Source: Mesorhizobium sp. ZC-5 (GTDB taxonomy: Bacteria; Pseudomonadota; Alphaproteobacteria; Rhizobiales; Rhizobiaceae). From it: a stretch of 64,000 nucleotides of DNA. The notes under the pieces were generated by a model. The model saw nothing but the letters and a program-made list of their open reading frames with translations, ran no database searches and was not told the DNA's origin. Both the position numbers and the translations under genes were made by a program. The stretch is taken from the NCBI RefSeq assembly GCF_025753855.1, contig NZ_JAOWPT010000003.1:657032-721031 (forward strand), given 5' to 3'. Positions 37,258-46,026 of the stretch are shown here, one piece after another; within the stretch, counting starts at the first letter, position 1; every line of letters begins with the position of its first letter.

Positions 37258-38196
37258 CTACCACTCGAAGGGCGCAGCGTTTTCGCGTGCGCCGAGCAGA
37301 AAGGCGTCGGCCGCGAGCCTGAGCGGCGAACCGTCGGTTTCGCTGCGGCGCTTGTCGAGCAGTCGGGCGAAGTGTTCGTAGATTCGCTCATACTCTTCCG
37401 ACGGTGCCTCGACCGTGAGGAGACCATTCACGGTCAGAACCGTGCCGCCCTTTTCCAGTTTGAGGCGCGTGCCTTTCGCCGTCTCGATTGCGATGGTCCA
37501 TATCTCGCCACTCTCCTCGAGCCAATTGAAGCCGGCACTCATCTTTGGTCCGCCCGCGCCCGCCGTCCTGAAGGTCAGCTCTGCATCCACCGGTGCCTGG
37601 CGGTTTGAAGGGAAGGCTATGCGGGCACTTTCAACGAAGGCCTGAAAGGGCAGGATCTCAGTGAAGATCGAAAGTGCGTTGATGCCGGGGTCGAACACGC
37701 CGAAGCCACCGGGCTCCCATACCCAATCCTGGCCGGGATGCCATTTGCGCACGCTCTCGCGCCAGTCGATGCGCAGTGAGGCGACGCCCTCGCGCTTGAG
37801 GATCGCCTTGGCACGGGCGACGGCATCGTTGTAGCGCGAGTGCCAGGTCTGGAAGAGCACCCGCTTCCTAGCCCGCGCATGGACGACGAGGTCATCGAAT
37901 TCCGAAATGGTCGTCGTCGGCGGCTTTTCCATCAGCACGTCCTTGCCGGCATCCAGCGCCTCGCGCACCAGGCGATGGCGAACGCCGGGCGGTGTGCAGA
38001 TGGCGACGATGCCGATCTCTGGCAGTGCCTGGTAGAGGTCGGCCGGGCTGCGGAAAGCCGGTATCTTGCCATACGCCAAGCCACGGGTCGAAACGGTTGC
38101 GGCCAGTTCGAAATCGCTGCCCTTGTCGATCACCGGCAAATGCTGGTCCTGGGCAATCTTGCCGATGCCGATGACGGCGATCCTGCGTCTGGTCAT
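37258..38196 (-). CDS. Gfo/Idh/MocA oxidoreductase, D-galactose 1-dehydrogenase-like
   Basis: A 312-residue NAD(P)-dependent sugar oxidoreductase. The N-terminal Rossmann motif is AVIGIGKIAQDQHLPVI. VAICTPPGVRHRLVREALDAG and DVLMEKPP, with the conserved Lys, follow. In the C-terminal domain WEPGGFGVFDPGINALS carries the active-site Asp. The overall pattern, including FQTWHSRYN, resembles D-galactose 1-dehydrogenases, which make galactonolactone in the De Ley-Doudoroff route; substrate is inferred. No other galactose genes are adjacent. Confidence 0.85.
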   Translation of the reverse strand: MTRRRIAVIGIGKIAQDQHLPVIDKGSDFELAATVSTRGLAYGKIPAFRSPADLYQALPEIGIVAICTPPGVRHRLVREALDAGKDVLMEKPPTTTISEFDDLVVHARARKRVLFQTWHSRYNDAVARAKAILKREGVASLRIDWRESVRKWHPGQDWVWEPGGFGVFDPGINALSIFTEILPFQAFVESARIAFPSNRQAPVDAELTFRTAGAGGPKMSAGFNWLEESGEIWTIAIETAKGTRLKLEKGGTVLTVNGLLTVEAPSEEYERIYEHFARLLDKRRSETDGSPLRLAADAFLLGARENAAPFEW

Positions 38197-38556
38197 TGTT
38201 GATCCTGTTGCTGCGTCGGGCTGACCTACGGCGCGACGCTAACATCGCCGTCAAAGAGGGGAAAGCACCGGTTCAAGCGCCGAAGATGGGAGCATACCCG
38301 GCGCTTCGCGACGCGTTGTCCGGACACGATTATGCACTGATCGCTTTCGTCCAGAATATCTACTTTGAGAACTGACGGGACCTCGTGCACTTGATCGCGC
38401 TGAAGGTTGCGCGCAGCGGACCATGCAATCCAGTAGCCGCAACGACGGCTCGCGACCCTGGCTCTGTGAAAACGTTCTTACACAACCAAGTCCCATTGCG
38501 GACAGGCTTTGCTTGGCTGGCGCGCTGCGTGCTATGATCTGCGCGTAGGAGGCGGC
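38197..38556. other. Intergenic region, nothing supported
   Basis: About 360 bases between the divergent sugar oxidoreductase and small membrane protein genes. No recognisable gene or structure. Confidence 0.5.
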
Positions 38557-38712
38557 ATGATTGAGCTGACATACATGGCATTGATCGGCGGGCTGCTCGG
38601 TACGGGGCTGGCGTTGATCGGCGTTCCGCAGCTTAGGATTTTTGACGGCATCGTCGTGCTCTGCAATGGCATGTTGTTGCTGGCGCTGTTGGCGATGTTC
38701 AATGGCACGTGA
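38557..38712 (+). CDS. Small two-helix membrane protein, paralogue of the 25037 gene
   Basis: A 51-residue hydrophobic protein (MIELTYMALIGGLLGTGLAL, IGVPQLRIFDGIV, helix GMLLLALLAMF). AGGAGG lies six bases before the start. The GLLGTGLALIGVPQLRIFD core is shared with the small protein at the left border of the island, so the gene family is repeated. Function unknown. Confidence 0.6.
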   Translation: MIELTYMALIGGLLGTGLALIGVPQLRIFDGIVVLCNGMLLLALLAMFNGT

Positions 38713-38959
38713 GTGTCCGGAGAGCCCTTAAAATCGAGCCCCCGTCGAAACGGTTTCCGGGGCGGCCCGTGCGCATCCTTCAAGATTTGACCCTGACCGA
38801 GTGTGCGGATATTCCCGGCCTGTCGCATCGTGTCGAAAGGACATCGAGGCAGTGATATTGAGGCCTCCGGCGTCCGTCGCCCAACCACTGTCGTCAAAAG
38901 TTACTTCATCATCGGTGTCGCGCGCGCAATAGTCGACCTTGCGTGAATGACGGCCATTC

Positions 38960-40091
38960 ATGAAGAGAACAGCTAGCCTCACGACAGTTGCCCTCGCCAT
39001 GTTCGCCGCATTAGCGCAGGCACAAGGTCAGGAATCGCTGCTTGCGTTGTGCACGGAATCACCCGTCACGGACCGGACAATCGAGGTCTGTTCGCAGCTT
39101 CTGGAGAAAAATCACCAGATCACCCCGCACCAGCGAACAGAAGCCTTCCGGAAGCGGGCATTCCTTTATTACAGACAGGGCAACTTCGACGGCGCGATCT
39201 CCGACTATGACGAGGTGATCCAAAGCGATCCGAAGGATTCCTTTTCCTACACGGTCCGTGGTGAGGCCTATCGCACAAGGCGACCTGGAACGGGCGATGT
39301 CCGACGTTAACAAGGCCATCCGGCTCGACCCCACGAGCGCCGTGGCTTACGACGTCCGCGGCCTCACCTATATGCACGAGGGCAGGGCAAACATGGCAAT
39401 CGCTGATTTCGACAGAGCGGTTTCGCATAACCCGAATTTCGCCAGGGCATTCGCAAATCGTGGGCTGGCCTATCTCATGATCGGTCAAGCCGACCGCGCC
39501 ATCGTGGAATGTAGCGCGGCGATCCGGCTCGATCCAATCCAGGTCGATGCCTTAAATACTCGCGGTCTCGCCCATGCCCAAAAAGACAACTGGGACAGTG
39601 CAATCCGCGATTTCAACGAAACAATCCGCCTCGATCCGGAAAATCCAAGGGGCTACAAGGACCGCAGCTTCGCCTACAGCGTGTTGGGCGACGCGCAGCT
39701 CGCGGTTGACGATGCCGCTGAAGCCATCCGGCGCAACCCGTCGGACCCAACCGCCTACTACAACCGAGGCTACGCCTATTTCCTGTTGAAGGATTTCGAC
39801 CGCGTCATTGCTGACATGAGCGAGGCCATCCGGCTTCACAAGGAAGCCCGCGCGAGTGGATCGGATTCCGTATTCAGGAAAGACCTTCACTGGGAATCGT
39901 CGGACGGAACATTCCAGGTTGATCCCAATTTCGCAGACGCATTCGCAAACCGCGGCTTCGCTTATGGGAGCAATGGTGATTTTGAACGCGCGATCTCCGA
40001 TTTCGATGAAGCCCTTCGACTCGATCCCGACAATCGGCTAGTCCGCGATTTGCGTGAAAATGCGGCGACGGCTAAGGCAAACCAGAACTAG
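38960..40091 (+). pseudogene. Exported TPR-repeat protein, frameshifted
   Basis: Two overlapping frames together code for one TPR protein. The first (from 38960) has a signal peptide (TTVALAMFAALAQAQG) and the first repeat up to YTVRGEAYR. The second continues from QGDLERAMSDVNKAIRLDP to the stop at 40091 with about five more 34-residue TPR units (DFDRAVSHNPNFARAFANRG and so on). The switch falls near 39274-39280, where one base seems to be missing within CGCACAAGG. It is either a pseudogene or a sequencing error; with one base restored the protein would be about 375 residues. Confidence 0.8.
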
Positions 40092-40783
40092 CTTCCGTCA
40101 GGCCGTCGGCTGGTAGCAAGTTCTCAGAGATCGCGGATGGATGTCGGAAGACGTCGTACAGGGTGAGCACCTGTATGCGAACCACGAATTGTTCCTGGGC
40201 GGGCGTCCGAGTTTGGGCGGCACATGAAGGCCCTTTTCGATCACCTGACGGAGGAATGAGGATCGCGGTCGACATGGGCACGACGGTTGCTGGTCCGTCC
40301 GTAGCTGGCGCGCCAGTCATTGCCTAAACTCCGCTTGATTCCCAAGAAGGTTCGCCGCCCCGTGCCCGGGTGCCATATGGGCAGCTCGTTCGCTGGCAAC
40401 AACGACGAATTGTTGCGACGGCACACTAGCCGCCTCGTCTCTTCGTGAGGAGAGTTGTGGACGAGGCGGCCTGCCGACGCTGTTCGGGCTGACGGCAAGC
40501 CAATGTTGCGCAGAGAGAGGCTGCGTGCAAGCATCGCGTGGATCCGATGCAACAACTTCGATCCGACCGATCCTTGTCTGTGCGCTCGCCACCGGAAGAC
40601 GAGAAACAGTAACGATGAGCCCAAAAAAATGACGGCAAACTAAACCGCCAAACTGCCGATGGACGAATGGAGGTCGGCCATCATCATCGGCAAGGAACGG
40701 CGGTTAATGGCGGCGGCGTGGTAGACCGCCCATTGAACGGGCCAGCTTCTGGCCGGAACGACAACTGCAAACCAACCGGGGAA
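40092..40783. other. Intergenic region, nothing supported
   Basis: About 690 bases with only short, overlapping frames that lack ribosome sites and familiar motifs. Probably decayed sequence. Confidence 0.5.
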
Positions 40784-40972
40784 CTATGCCTGCGCGCGAC
40801 AGGCCTCAAGGAGCCGAGCGCACATGAAGGCTGGCGGGCTCTCCCCATCGCGTTCCAGGGAGCGATACAGGCGACGGATATCGGCAGCGACAACACCGTC
40901 TGCTTGCATGACGTGGCGGATGATCGGTTCGGATAGGATTTCCTCAAGCGTCGGTTCGCGCTCGTCCAGCAT
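40784..40972 (-). CDS. Small hypothetical protein
   Basis: A 62-residue, mostly helical protein (MLDEREPTLEEILSEPII, RHVMQADGV, DIRRLYRSLERD). GGAGG lies seven bases upstream of the ATG, which favours this start over a longer frame to 41188. I do not recognise a characterised family. Stand-alone. Confidence 0.6.
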   Translation of the reverse strand: MLDEREPTLEEILSEPIIRHVMQADGVVAADIRRLYRSLERDGESPPAFMCARLLEACRAQA

Positions 40973-41532
40973 GGGTCGCCTCCAAATTTTCTGATTGTTC
41001 CGAATCATAGCCGAGAACCGTGACCGAGTGATGTCGGCCGTTTGGCGTATGTGGGAATCCAAGCGACCAAAGTCACGGAATCGGGTCGCATCCTCCGTGT
41101 CAACAATGACCAGCAGCAACTTGCGGGGCGAGGAGCAAGATGCTGTAAGGGTCGAGCACGCGGCCTTGAGCAGTGTTGCCTTCCCCAAAGCGTCTTTGAA
41201 ACCACGCGGCGATCTGCGGTTCCGTCCGACGACTCGGACCGCACCCGTACGGTTGGCTGTTCGGTTGATCCGAGAAATAACCTGTTCGCTTCCGGCCAGG
41301 GTGATCTCGAAGTCAGCGGAGTGCAGCCGGGAGATCGGCGTGAAGACAAGGATACGAATGTCGTCCCCTTGAGCGAGGTCGGCTTTGATCTTCCGATGGC
41401 AACGCAGGTTGGTCCGATGCCGTTTGCCCGGTCGCTTGGCTCACGGATGCATTTGCTGTCCCACTTTCCCAAAGCTTAATCGCGGAGCCCGGAATCGACC
41501 CGGCATCAGCAAGTCTGTTCGAGAAGGGTAAT
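40973..41532. other. Intergenic region, nothing supported
   Basis: About 560 bases upstream of the small protein gene. A minus-strand frame is open for some 220 codons but lacks a normal start and any motif I know. Left unassigned. Confidence 0.45.
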
Positions 41533-42768
41533 TCACGTCTCTGACCCACCTGAGCCCTGCAAGCGCCTCTCTTCATCGGCAACATAATCTCGTATGACCG
41601 GGACATCGTCACGGCGGGTCGAGATCAGCATCTGGAAGACGAAGTTCGAACCGTTCAGGAAGCCGAGTTCGGCCGACGCCAAATAGAAATCCCACATCCG
41701 GCAGAAGCGATCACCCATCATGGCGACTGCCTCGTCGCGCTTCGCCTCATATCCGTGTCGCCAATCGCGGATCGTCCAGTAATAATGCAGCCGCAGATTC
41801 TCGCAGTCGGCGCACCAGATGCCTGTGCGTTCCAGCGATGCAAACACCTCGGATAGAGCCGGCGCATAACCACCAGGAAAGATATACTTGCGGATGAACG
41901 GTGCCGTCGTGCCGGGAGGTGACATACGTCCGATCGCATGCACCAATGCAAAGCCTCCCTCCTTCAGCAACCCGCGAATGGTCGTGAAATACCCGTCGAA
42001 ATGTCCCACGCCGACGTGCTCCATCATGCCGATTGAGACGACACGGTCGAACTGACCGGTGACCTCGCGATAGTCGACGTCGCGAAAGTCGATCTGGTCG
42101 GCCACCCCGGCCTCGATCGCTTGAAGGCGCGACGCGGCCAACTGCTCGGTCGAAACGTTAATGGCCGTGACCTTCACGCCGCAATATTTTGCGAGATAAA
42201 TGGCGAGCGAGCCCCAGCCCGAGCCGATCTCTGCCACATGCATGCCCGGTTCCAGCTTGAGCTTGGCGGCGATGTGGCGAAGCTTGTCCATCTGCGCTTG
42301 GTCCAGACTATTTTCCGGTGACCTGTAATAGGCGCAGGAATACGTCATCGTCTCGTCGAGCCAAAGCTCATAAAATTTCGTCGGAATGTCGTAGTGATGC
42401 TGAACGTTCTTGGCGGCGAGGCCGAGCTTGTTGTTCTGCTGGCGTCGCCGCAACACGCGCCAGATCTTCCGCAACGTCTTCTGAACTGGGTGCGCGCCGA
42501 GCCCGGTGCGGTTGACGGAAAAAAGCGACAAAAGGTCAAATACCTTGCCGCCGTTCTCGATCACCAGACGGCCATCCATGTAGGCCTCGGCCGCCTTTAG
42601 CTCCGGATTGAAGAAAATCTCGCGTTCCACCGCCTTGTCGGTCAGGCGGATCGTCACGTCGGGTCCATTTTGTCCGCTGCCGAAGGTTTGCCTAAAACCG
42701 TTCTCGAAGACGACAGTCAAGCGCCCGTTCTTTACAAAACGGGAAAGCAAATTTGGCAGCAGACGCAT
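41533..42768 (-). CDS. cfa: Cyclopropane-fatty-acyl-phospholipid synthase
   Basis: A 411-residue CFA synthase of usual length, which adds a SAM methylene across acyl double bonds of membrane phospholipids. Motifs: AAKNVQHHYDIPTKFYELWLD, MTYSCAYY with the conserved Cys, SAM motif VAEIGSGWGSLAIYLA, SIGMMEHVGVGHFDGYF, and the YIFPGGYAP segment. The start at 42768 begins MRLLPNLLSRFV; the frame stays open upstream to 43137 but that part has no CFA similarity. It is closer to the canonical Cfa pattern than the 15174 paralogue. Confidence 0.9.
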   Translation of the reverse strand: MRLLPNLLSRFVKNGRLTVVFENGFRQTFGSGQNGPDVTIRLTDKAVEREIFFNPELKAAEAYMDGRLVIENGGKVFDLLSLFSVNRTGLGAHPVQKTLRKIWRVLRRRQQNNKLGLAAKNVQHHYDIPTKFYELWLDETMTYSCAYYRSPENSLDQAQMDKLRHIAAKLKLEPGMHVAEIGSGWGSLAIYLAKYCGVKVTAINVSTEQLAASRLQAIEAGVADQIDFRDVDYREVTGQFDRVVSIGMMEHVGVGHFDGYFTTIRGLLKEGGFALVHAIGRMSPPGTTAPFIRKYIFPGGYAPALSEVFASLERTGIWCADCENLRLHYYWTIRDWRHGYEAKRDEAVAMMGDRFCRMWDFYLASAELGFLNGSNFVFQMLISTRRDDVPVIRDYVADEERRLQGSGGSET

Positions 42769-43175
42769 GATGGATCGTGGCTCCCGGCCGCCCATAGCAA
42801 TGGCGACAAGTATCGACCTGCCGCTGCCACCAGGGTTCTGACATTCGCCGTGGCGATCAATGGCAGGTGCCGGAATGCCAAATCCTAATGACGTCCCAGT
42901 ATACCCGCAAGGGATACTTGTCGTGTAGAAGCCGATGAGGATGGGCAGGAACCAGCCCAGACGTTGGCCGGCGACCACGCCGGACATCGCAGCTGCGCCA
43001 GGAGCGGTCATGCGCGTCTGGTTCGAATGTCGTGATTTGAGCCGCTTTCGCGAAGATGCGGGTTGGAGTTCGACTCCCCAACGCCGAATGTGTATTGATG
43101 CCGCGGGCAGCGTGCTCGTTGGCTCAGGGCCGCCCAAGACAAGTCACGTCTTCGCGAGTTATTGCCGGTGTCACT
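42769..43175. other. Intergenic region, nothing supported
   Basis: About 400 bases between the CFA synthase start and the LysR stop. The frame upstream of the CFA gene is open and includes a short hydrophobic stretch (GWFLPILIGF), but no independent gene can be supported. Confidence 0.45.
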
Positions 43176-44132
43176 TCAAGTTGCTGCGGCAGCTGCCACG
43201 CGCGCGCTCATTGCTCCTCCGCCGGATTGATCGCTCGGTGAATCGAGGTCAGTCGGGGACCTGGCATCCAGCAAGCACTTCGCCATTGTACGCACAAATC
43301 GCGATCGTTGGGCATCGGTGCGATAACCAAGGTAGAAATTGCACGGCATGATTGGTGTGAACGGGCGAAGCACCAGGTCAATGTTCCCTAACCCCTCGAT
43401 GGACGCTGGATTTACAAGACCAACCCCAGCGCCTGCGCTGATTATGGACAGGAGGGTCATGCACATTGGCGTTTCAGCGACAACGTTGAATTTGTAACCG
43501 CCCGCTTCCATAAGATCTGCCAATGCCCGCCGCATCCGAGCGGCCGGCGTATGAGCGATATACTCGACGTTGTGAAGGTCGGCAGGAGTGATGACGTCCT
43601 TGGTCGCCAACCTATGTGTCGGTGACATTGCGCACACCGCGGCGTCGCCTGAAAAGGGTTGGTACTCGACCCCTGAAATATCTGTTTCCTTGGGAGCTAC
43701 GCCAATGTCGACTTGGCAGGTTGCCACAGCCGTCCAGACCTCCGCGGTGGACATCAACTGAGCAGCGACGGCGACACCAGGATGTATCTGACGGAACGCA
43801 ATGATCGCCCGCGACACAATAGGCAAACCGATGCCTGGCATATTTGCGATCCGGACAATTCCTGGCCCGCGTTCACGGATTTGTGAAGCTGTGTGCTTTA
43901 ATACTTCCAGGCCGACAAAGGTGCGCTCAACATCAGTGTAAAACAGATGGCACTGCGGCGTCGGTTCCAACCGCCCATGCGTTCTGTCGAAGAGAGAAAA
44001 ACCAATCGTTTTCTCAAGCTCCGAAACCAACCGACTTACAGCAGGCTGCGTAATTCCCAGGGCATCGGCCGCGCGGGAGGCAGAGCCGGATTTCATGATG
44101 GCTCTAAGCGCTTCGATCTGACGGATGTTCAT
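43176..44132 (-). CDS. LysR-family regulator, likely of the pao operon
   Basis: A 318-residue regulator. The N-terminal helix-turn-helix is MNIRQIEALRAIMKSGSAS, then AADALGITQPAVSRLVSELE. The effector domain spans about residues 90-290. It diverges from the paoABC operon across a 290-base spacer, the usual arrangement for a LysR activator of its neighbour. ATG at 44132 gives the normal LysR N-terminus. The inducer, possibly an aldehyde, is unknown. Confidence 0.88.
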   Translation of the reverse strand: MNIRQIEALRAIMKSGSASRAADALGITQPAVSRLVSELEKTIGFSLFDRTHGRLEPTPQCHLFYTDVERTFVGLEVLKHTASQIRERGPGIVRIANMPGIGLPIVSRAIIAFRQIHPGVAVAAQLMSTAEVWTAVATCQVDIGVAPKETDISGVEYQPFSGDAAVCAMSPTHRLATKDVITPADLHNVEYIAHTPAARMRRALADLMEAGGYKFNVVAETPMCMTLLSIISAGAGVGLVNPASIEGLGNIDLVLRPFTPIMPCNFYLGYRTDAQRSRFVRTMAKCLLDARSPTDLDSPSDQSGGGAMSARVAAAAAT

Positions 44133-44421
44133 GGTCTCTCTATAAGGTTTGGTAATAGGGGTGCGTGAATTCTGAATTTGATTTCCCACGGGATACAACT
44201 AAGCTTGGCCCGGCCAAGTAAATTCGTCAATCGATCGGCGATGATCATCAGGATCATCAGCTCGGAGGCTTGCCATGCGGATTTCCATCAACTGAACGGA
44301 TCGGGGCGTTGACGCCGAACCGGACATACCGCTTGGGCCCGCGATACGTCGTGAATGTGACCAGCACGAAAATCGGCTGCAGGGTTACCCGCCTCGAGTA
44401 AAGCCAGCCCAGGGAGCGCCT

Positions 44422-45045
44422 ATGAATGACAAGTCAGATATGGCCCATGCGGCCCGACCAGTTGCTTCAACCGACATGTCTCGGCGCGACGTTCTTGCTC
44501 TCGCAGGTGCCACGGCCTCAGTCTCAGTCATCCCGACGCTGTTAGACAGCACGGCGATGGCCGAGACCGCTGTGGCGTCGATCACCGTGCTGGTGAGTTT
44601 CACCGTCAACGATCAGCGCCAGCAGCTGAACATCGATCCCAGGCAGTCACTCCTCGACGTCCTGCGCGAAACACTTGATCTCCCCGGGACCAAGAAGGGC
44701 TGCAATCAAGGAGCCTGTGGGGCCTGCACGGTTCTCGTCGACGGCAGGCGTATCGTGTCTTGCCTGACCTTGGCATCCATGCACGACGACGCACAAATCG
44801 AAACGATCGAAGGCCTTGAAAAGGATGGTGAGCTTCATCCTCTTCAGGAAGCCTTCGTCGCACACGAGGGCTTGCAGTGCGGTTTCTGCACGTCCGGCCA
44901 GATCATGTCCGGATTAGGCTGCATAGCGGAAGGTCATTCCGGATCGCCTGAGGAAATCCAGTTCTGGATGAGCGGCAACATCTGCCGTTGCGGTGCCTAT
45001 CCAGGGATCGTTGCGGCAGTCGCCGATGCGGCGAAAAGGAGTTGA
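44422..45045 (+). CDS. paoA: Aldehyde oxidoreductase, 2Fe-2S subunit (PaoA-like)
   Basis: A 207-residue iron-sulfur subunit of a periplasmic molybdenum aldehyde dehydrogenase. A Tat signal (SRRDVLALAGATASVSVIP) exports the folded complex. The first 2Fe-2S cluster is held by GCNQGACGACTVLVDG with a later SC, the second by LQCGFCTSGQIMS and ICRCGAYPGI. The start has GGGAG six bases upstream. paoB follows after three bases. Confidence 0.88.
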   Translation: MNDKSDMAHAARPVASTDMSRRDVLALAGATASVSVIPTLLDSTAMAETAVASITVLVSFTVNDQRQQLNIDPRQSLLDVLRETLDLPGTKKGCNQGACGACTVLVDGRRIVSCLTLASMHDDAQIETIEGLEKDGELHPLQEAFVAHEGLQCGFCTSGQIMSGLGCIAEGHSGSPEEIQFWMSGNICRCGAYPGIVAAVADAAKRS

Positions 45046-45048
45046 CCC

Positions 45049-46026
45049 ATGTTTCCCTTCACGCTGGAAAAAGCAGGTAGCGCTGAGGCAGCAATCGCCG
45101 CCGCCGCGACGGGCGCGCGTTACATCGCTGGTGGCACCACACTCATTGATCTCATGCGGGAGGAGGTGGAACGCCCGGAACGGCTCATCGACATCAACGG
45201 GCTCCCGTTAGGTGGCATACGTGTGGAAGGCGATGATCTGCTGATCGGCGCGCTCGCGCGGATGGCCGACGTCGCCGCGGATAACAATGTCCAGCGCCTG
45301 CAGCCGCTGATCGCGGAGAGCCTGATCGAAGGCGCGTCACCACAATTGCGGAACATGGCTTCCATGGGCGGAAACATGTTGCAGCGAGTGCGGTGTCCAT
45401 ACTTCCGCATGCTTGATGTCGGCTGCAACAAGCGCACTCCCGGGTCGGGCTGTGCGGCAATCGAGGGGATCAACGCGGGTCATGCGATACTTGGTACGAG
45501 CGATTATTGCGTTGCGACGCATCCGTCGGACGTTGCGGTAGCGCTGGTTGCACTTGATGCGACCATGCGGGTCCATGGTCCGCAAGGCGAGCGCAGCTTC
45601 CCGGTCGAGGATCTTTTCCGGATCCCAGGCGACACACCGCACCTCGAACACACACTGCTGCCGGGCGAGCTAATCGTAGAACTGCGCGTGCCAGGCGGAC
45701 CATATGCGCGCAACGCGCGCTACCTGAAGGTTCGAGATCGCGCTTCCTACGAGTTCGCCTTGGTATCAGCCGCAGCCGCCCTCGCTATCGAGAATGGGGT
45801 GATCCGCGAGGCACGCCTAGCAGTCGGCGGAGTTGGCACGCGTCCTTGGCGGCTACGCGCCTGTGAGGCCGCGCTCGCTGGAAAAAAGCCGGACAGACAG
45901 GCGTTCGAGGAAGCCGCGGAACTGGCGACTGAGGGTGTCCGGCCATTGCACCATAACGCCTTCAAGGTCGTGCTCCTGCCCAGGACGATTGTCCGCGCTC
46001 TGGAATTGGCAGGAGAGGTCGCATGA
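45049..46026 (+). CDS. paoB: Aldehyde oxidoreductase, FAD subunit (PaoB-like)
   Basis: A 325-residue FAD-binding subunit of the CO-dehydrogenase medium-chain type. FAD contacts are YIAGGTTLIDLM near residue 30 and NMASMGGNMLQ near 105. The insertion RCPYFRMLDVGCNKR.PGSGC holds Cys residues that match the extra 4Fe-4S cluster known in E. coli PaoB. The stop overlaps the paoC start (ATGA). Confidence 0.88.
   Translation: MFPFTLEKAGSAEAAIAAAATGARYIAGGTTLIDLMREEVERPERLIDINGLPLGGIRVEGDDLLIGALARMADVAADNNVQRLQPLIAESLIEGASPQLRNMASMGGNMLQRVRCPYFRMLDVGCNKRTPGSGCAAIEGINAGHAILGTSDYCVATHPSDVAVALVALDATMRVHGPQGERSFPVEDLFRIPGDTPHLEHTLLPGELIVELRVPGGPYARNARYLKVRDRASYEFALVSAAAALAIENGVIREARLAVGGVGTRPWRLRACEAALAGKKPDRQAFEEAAELATEGVRPLHHNAFKVVLLPRTIVRALELAGEVA

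Noticed and set aside
40784-41448. Long minus-strand open frame extending upstream of the 62-residue protein
   Set aside because: No normal start codon with ribosome site upstream and no recognisable motif; only the 62-residue part with GGAGG is supported.
41470-41535. Sequence resembling a tRNA T-arm on the minus strand
   Set aside because: The T-loop lacks a base and no acceptor, D-arm or anticodon arm can be built.
43050-43090. GGAG-TTCGA-CTCC segment resembling a T-arm
   Set aside because: Stem and loop lengths do not fit a tRNA and no other arm is present.
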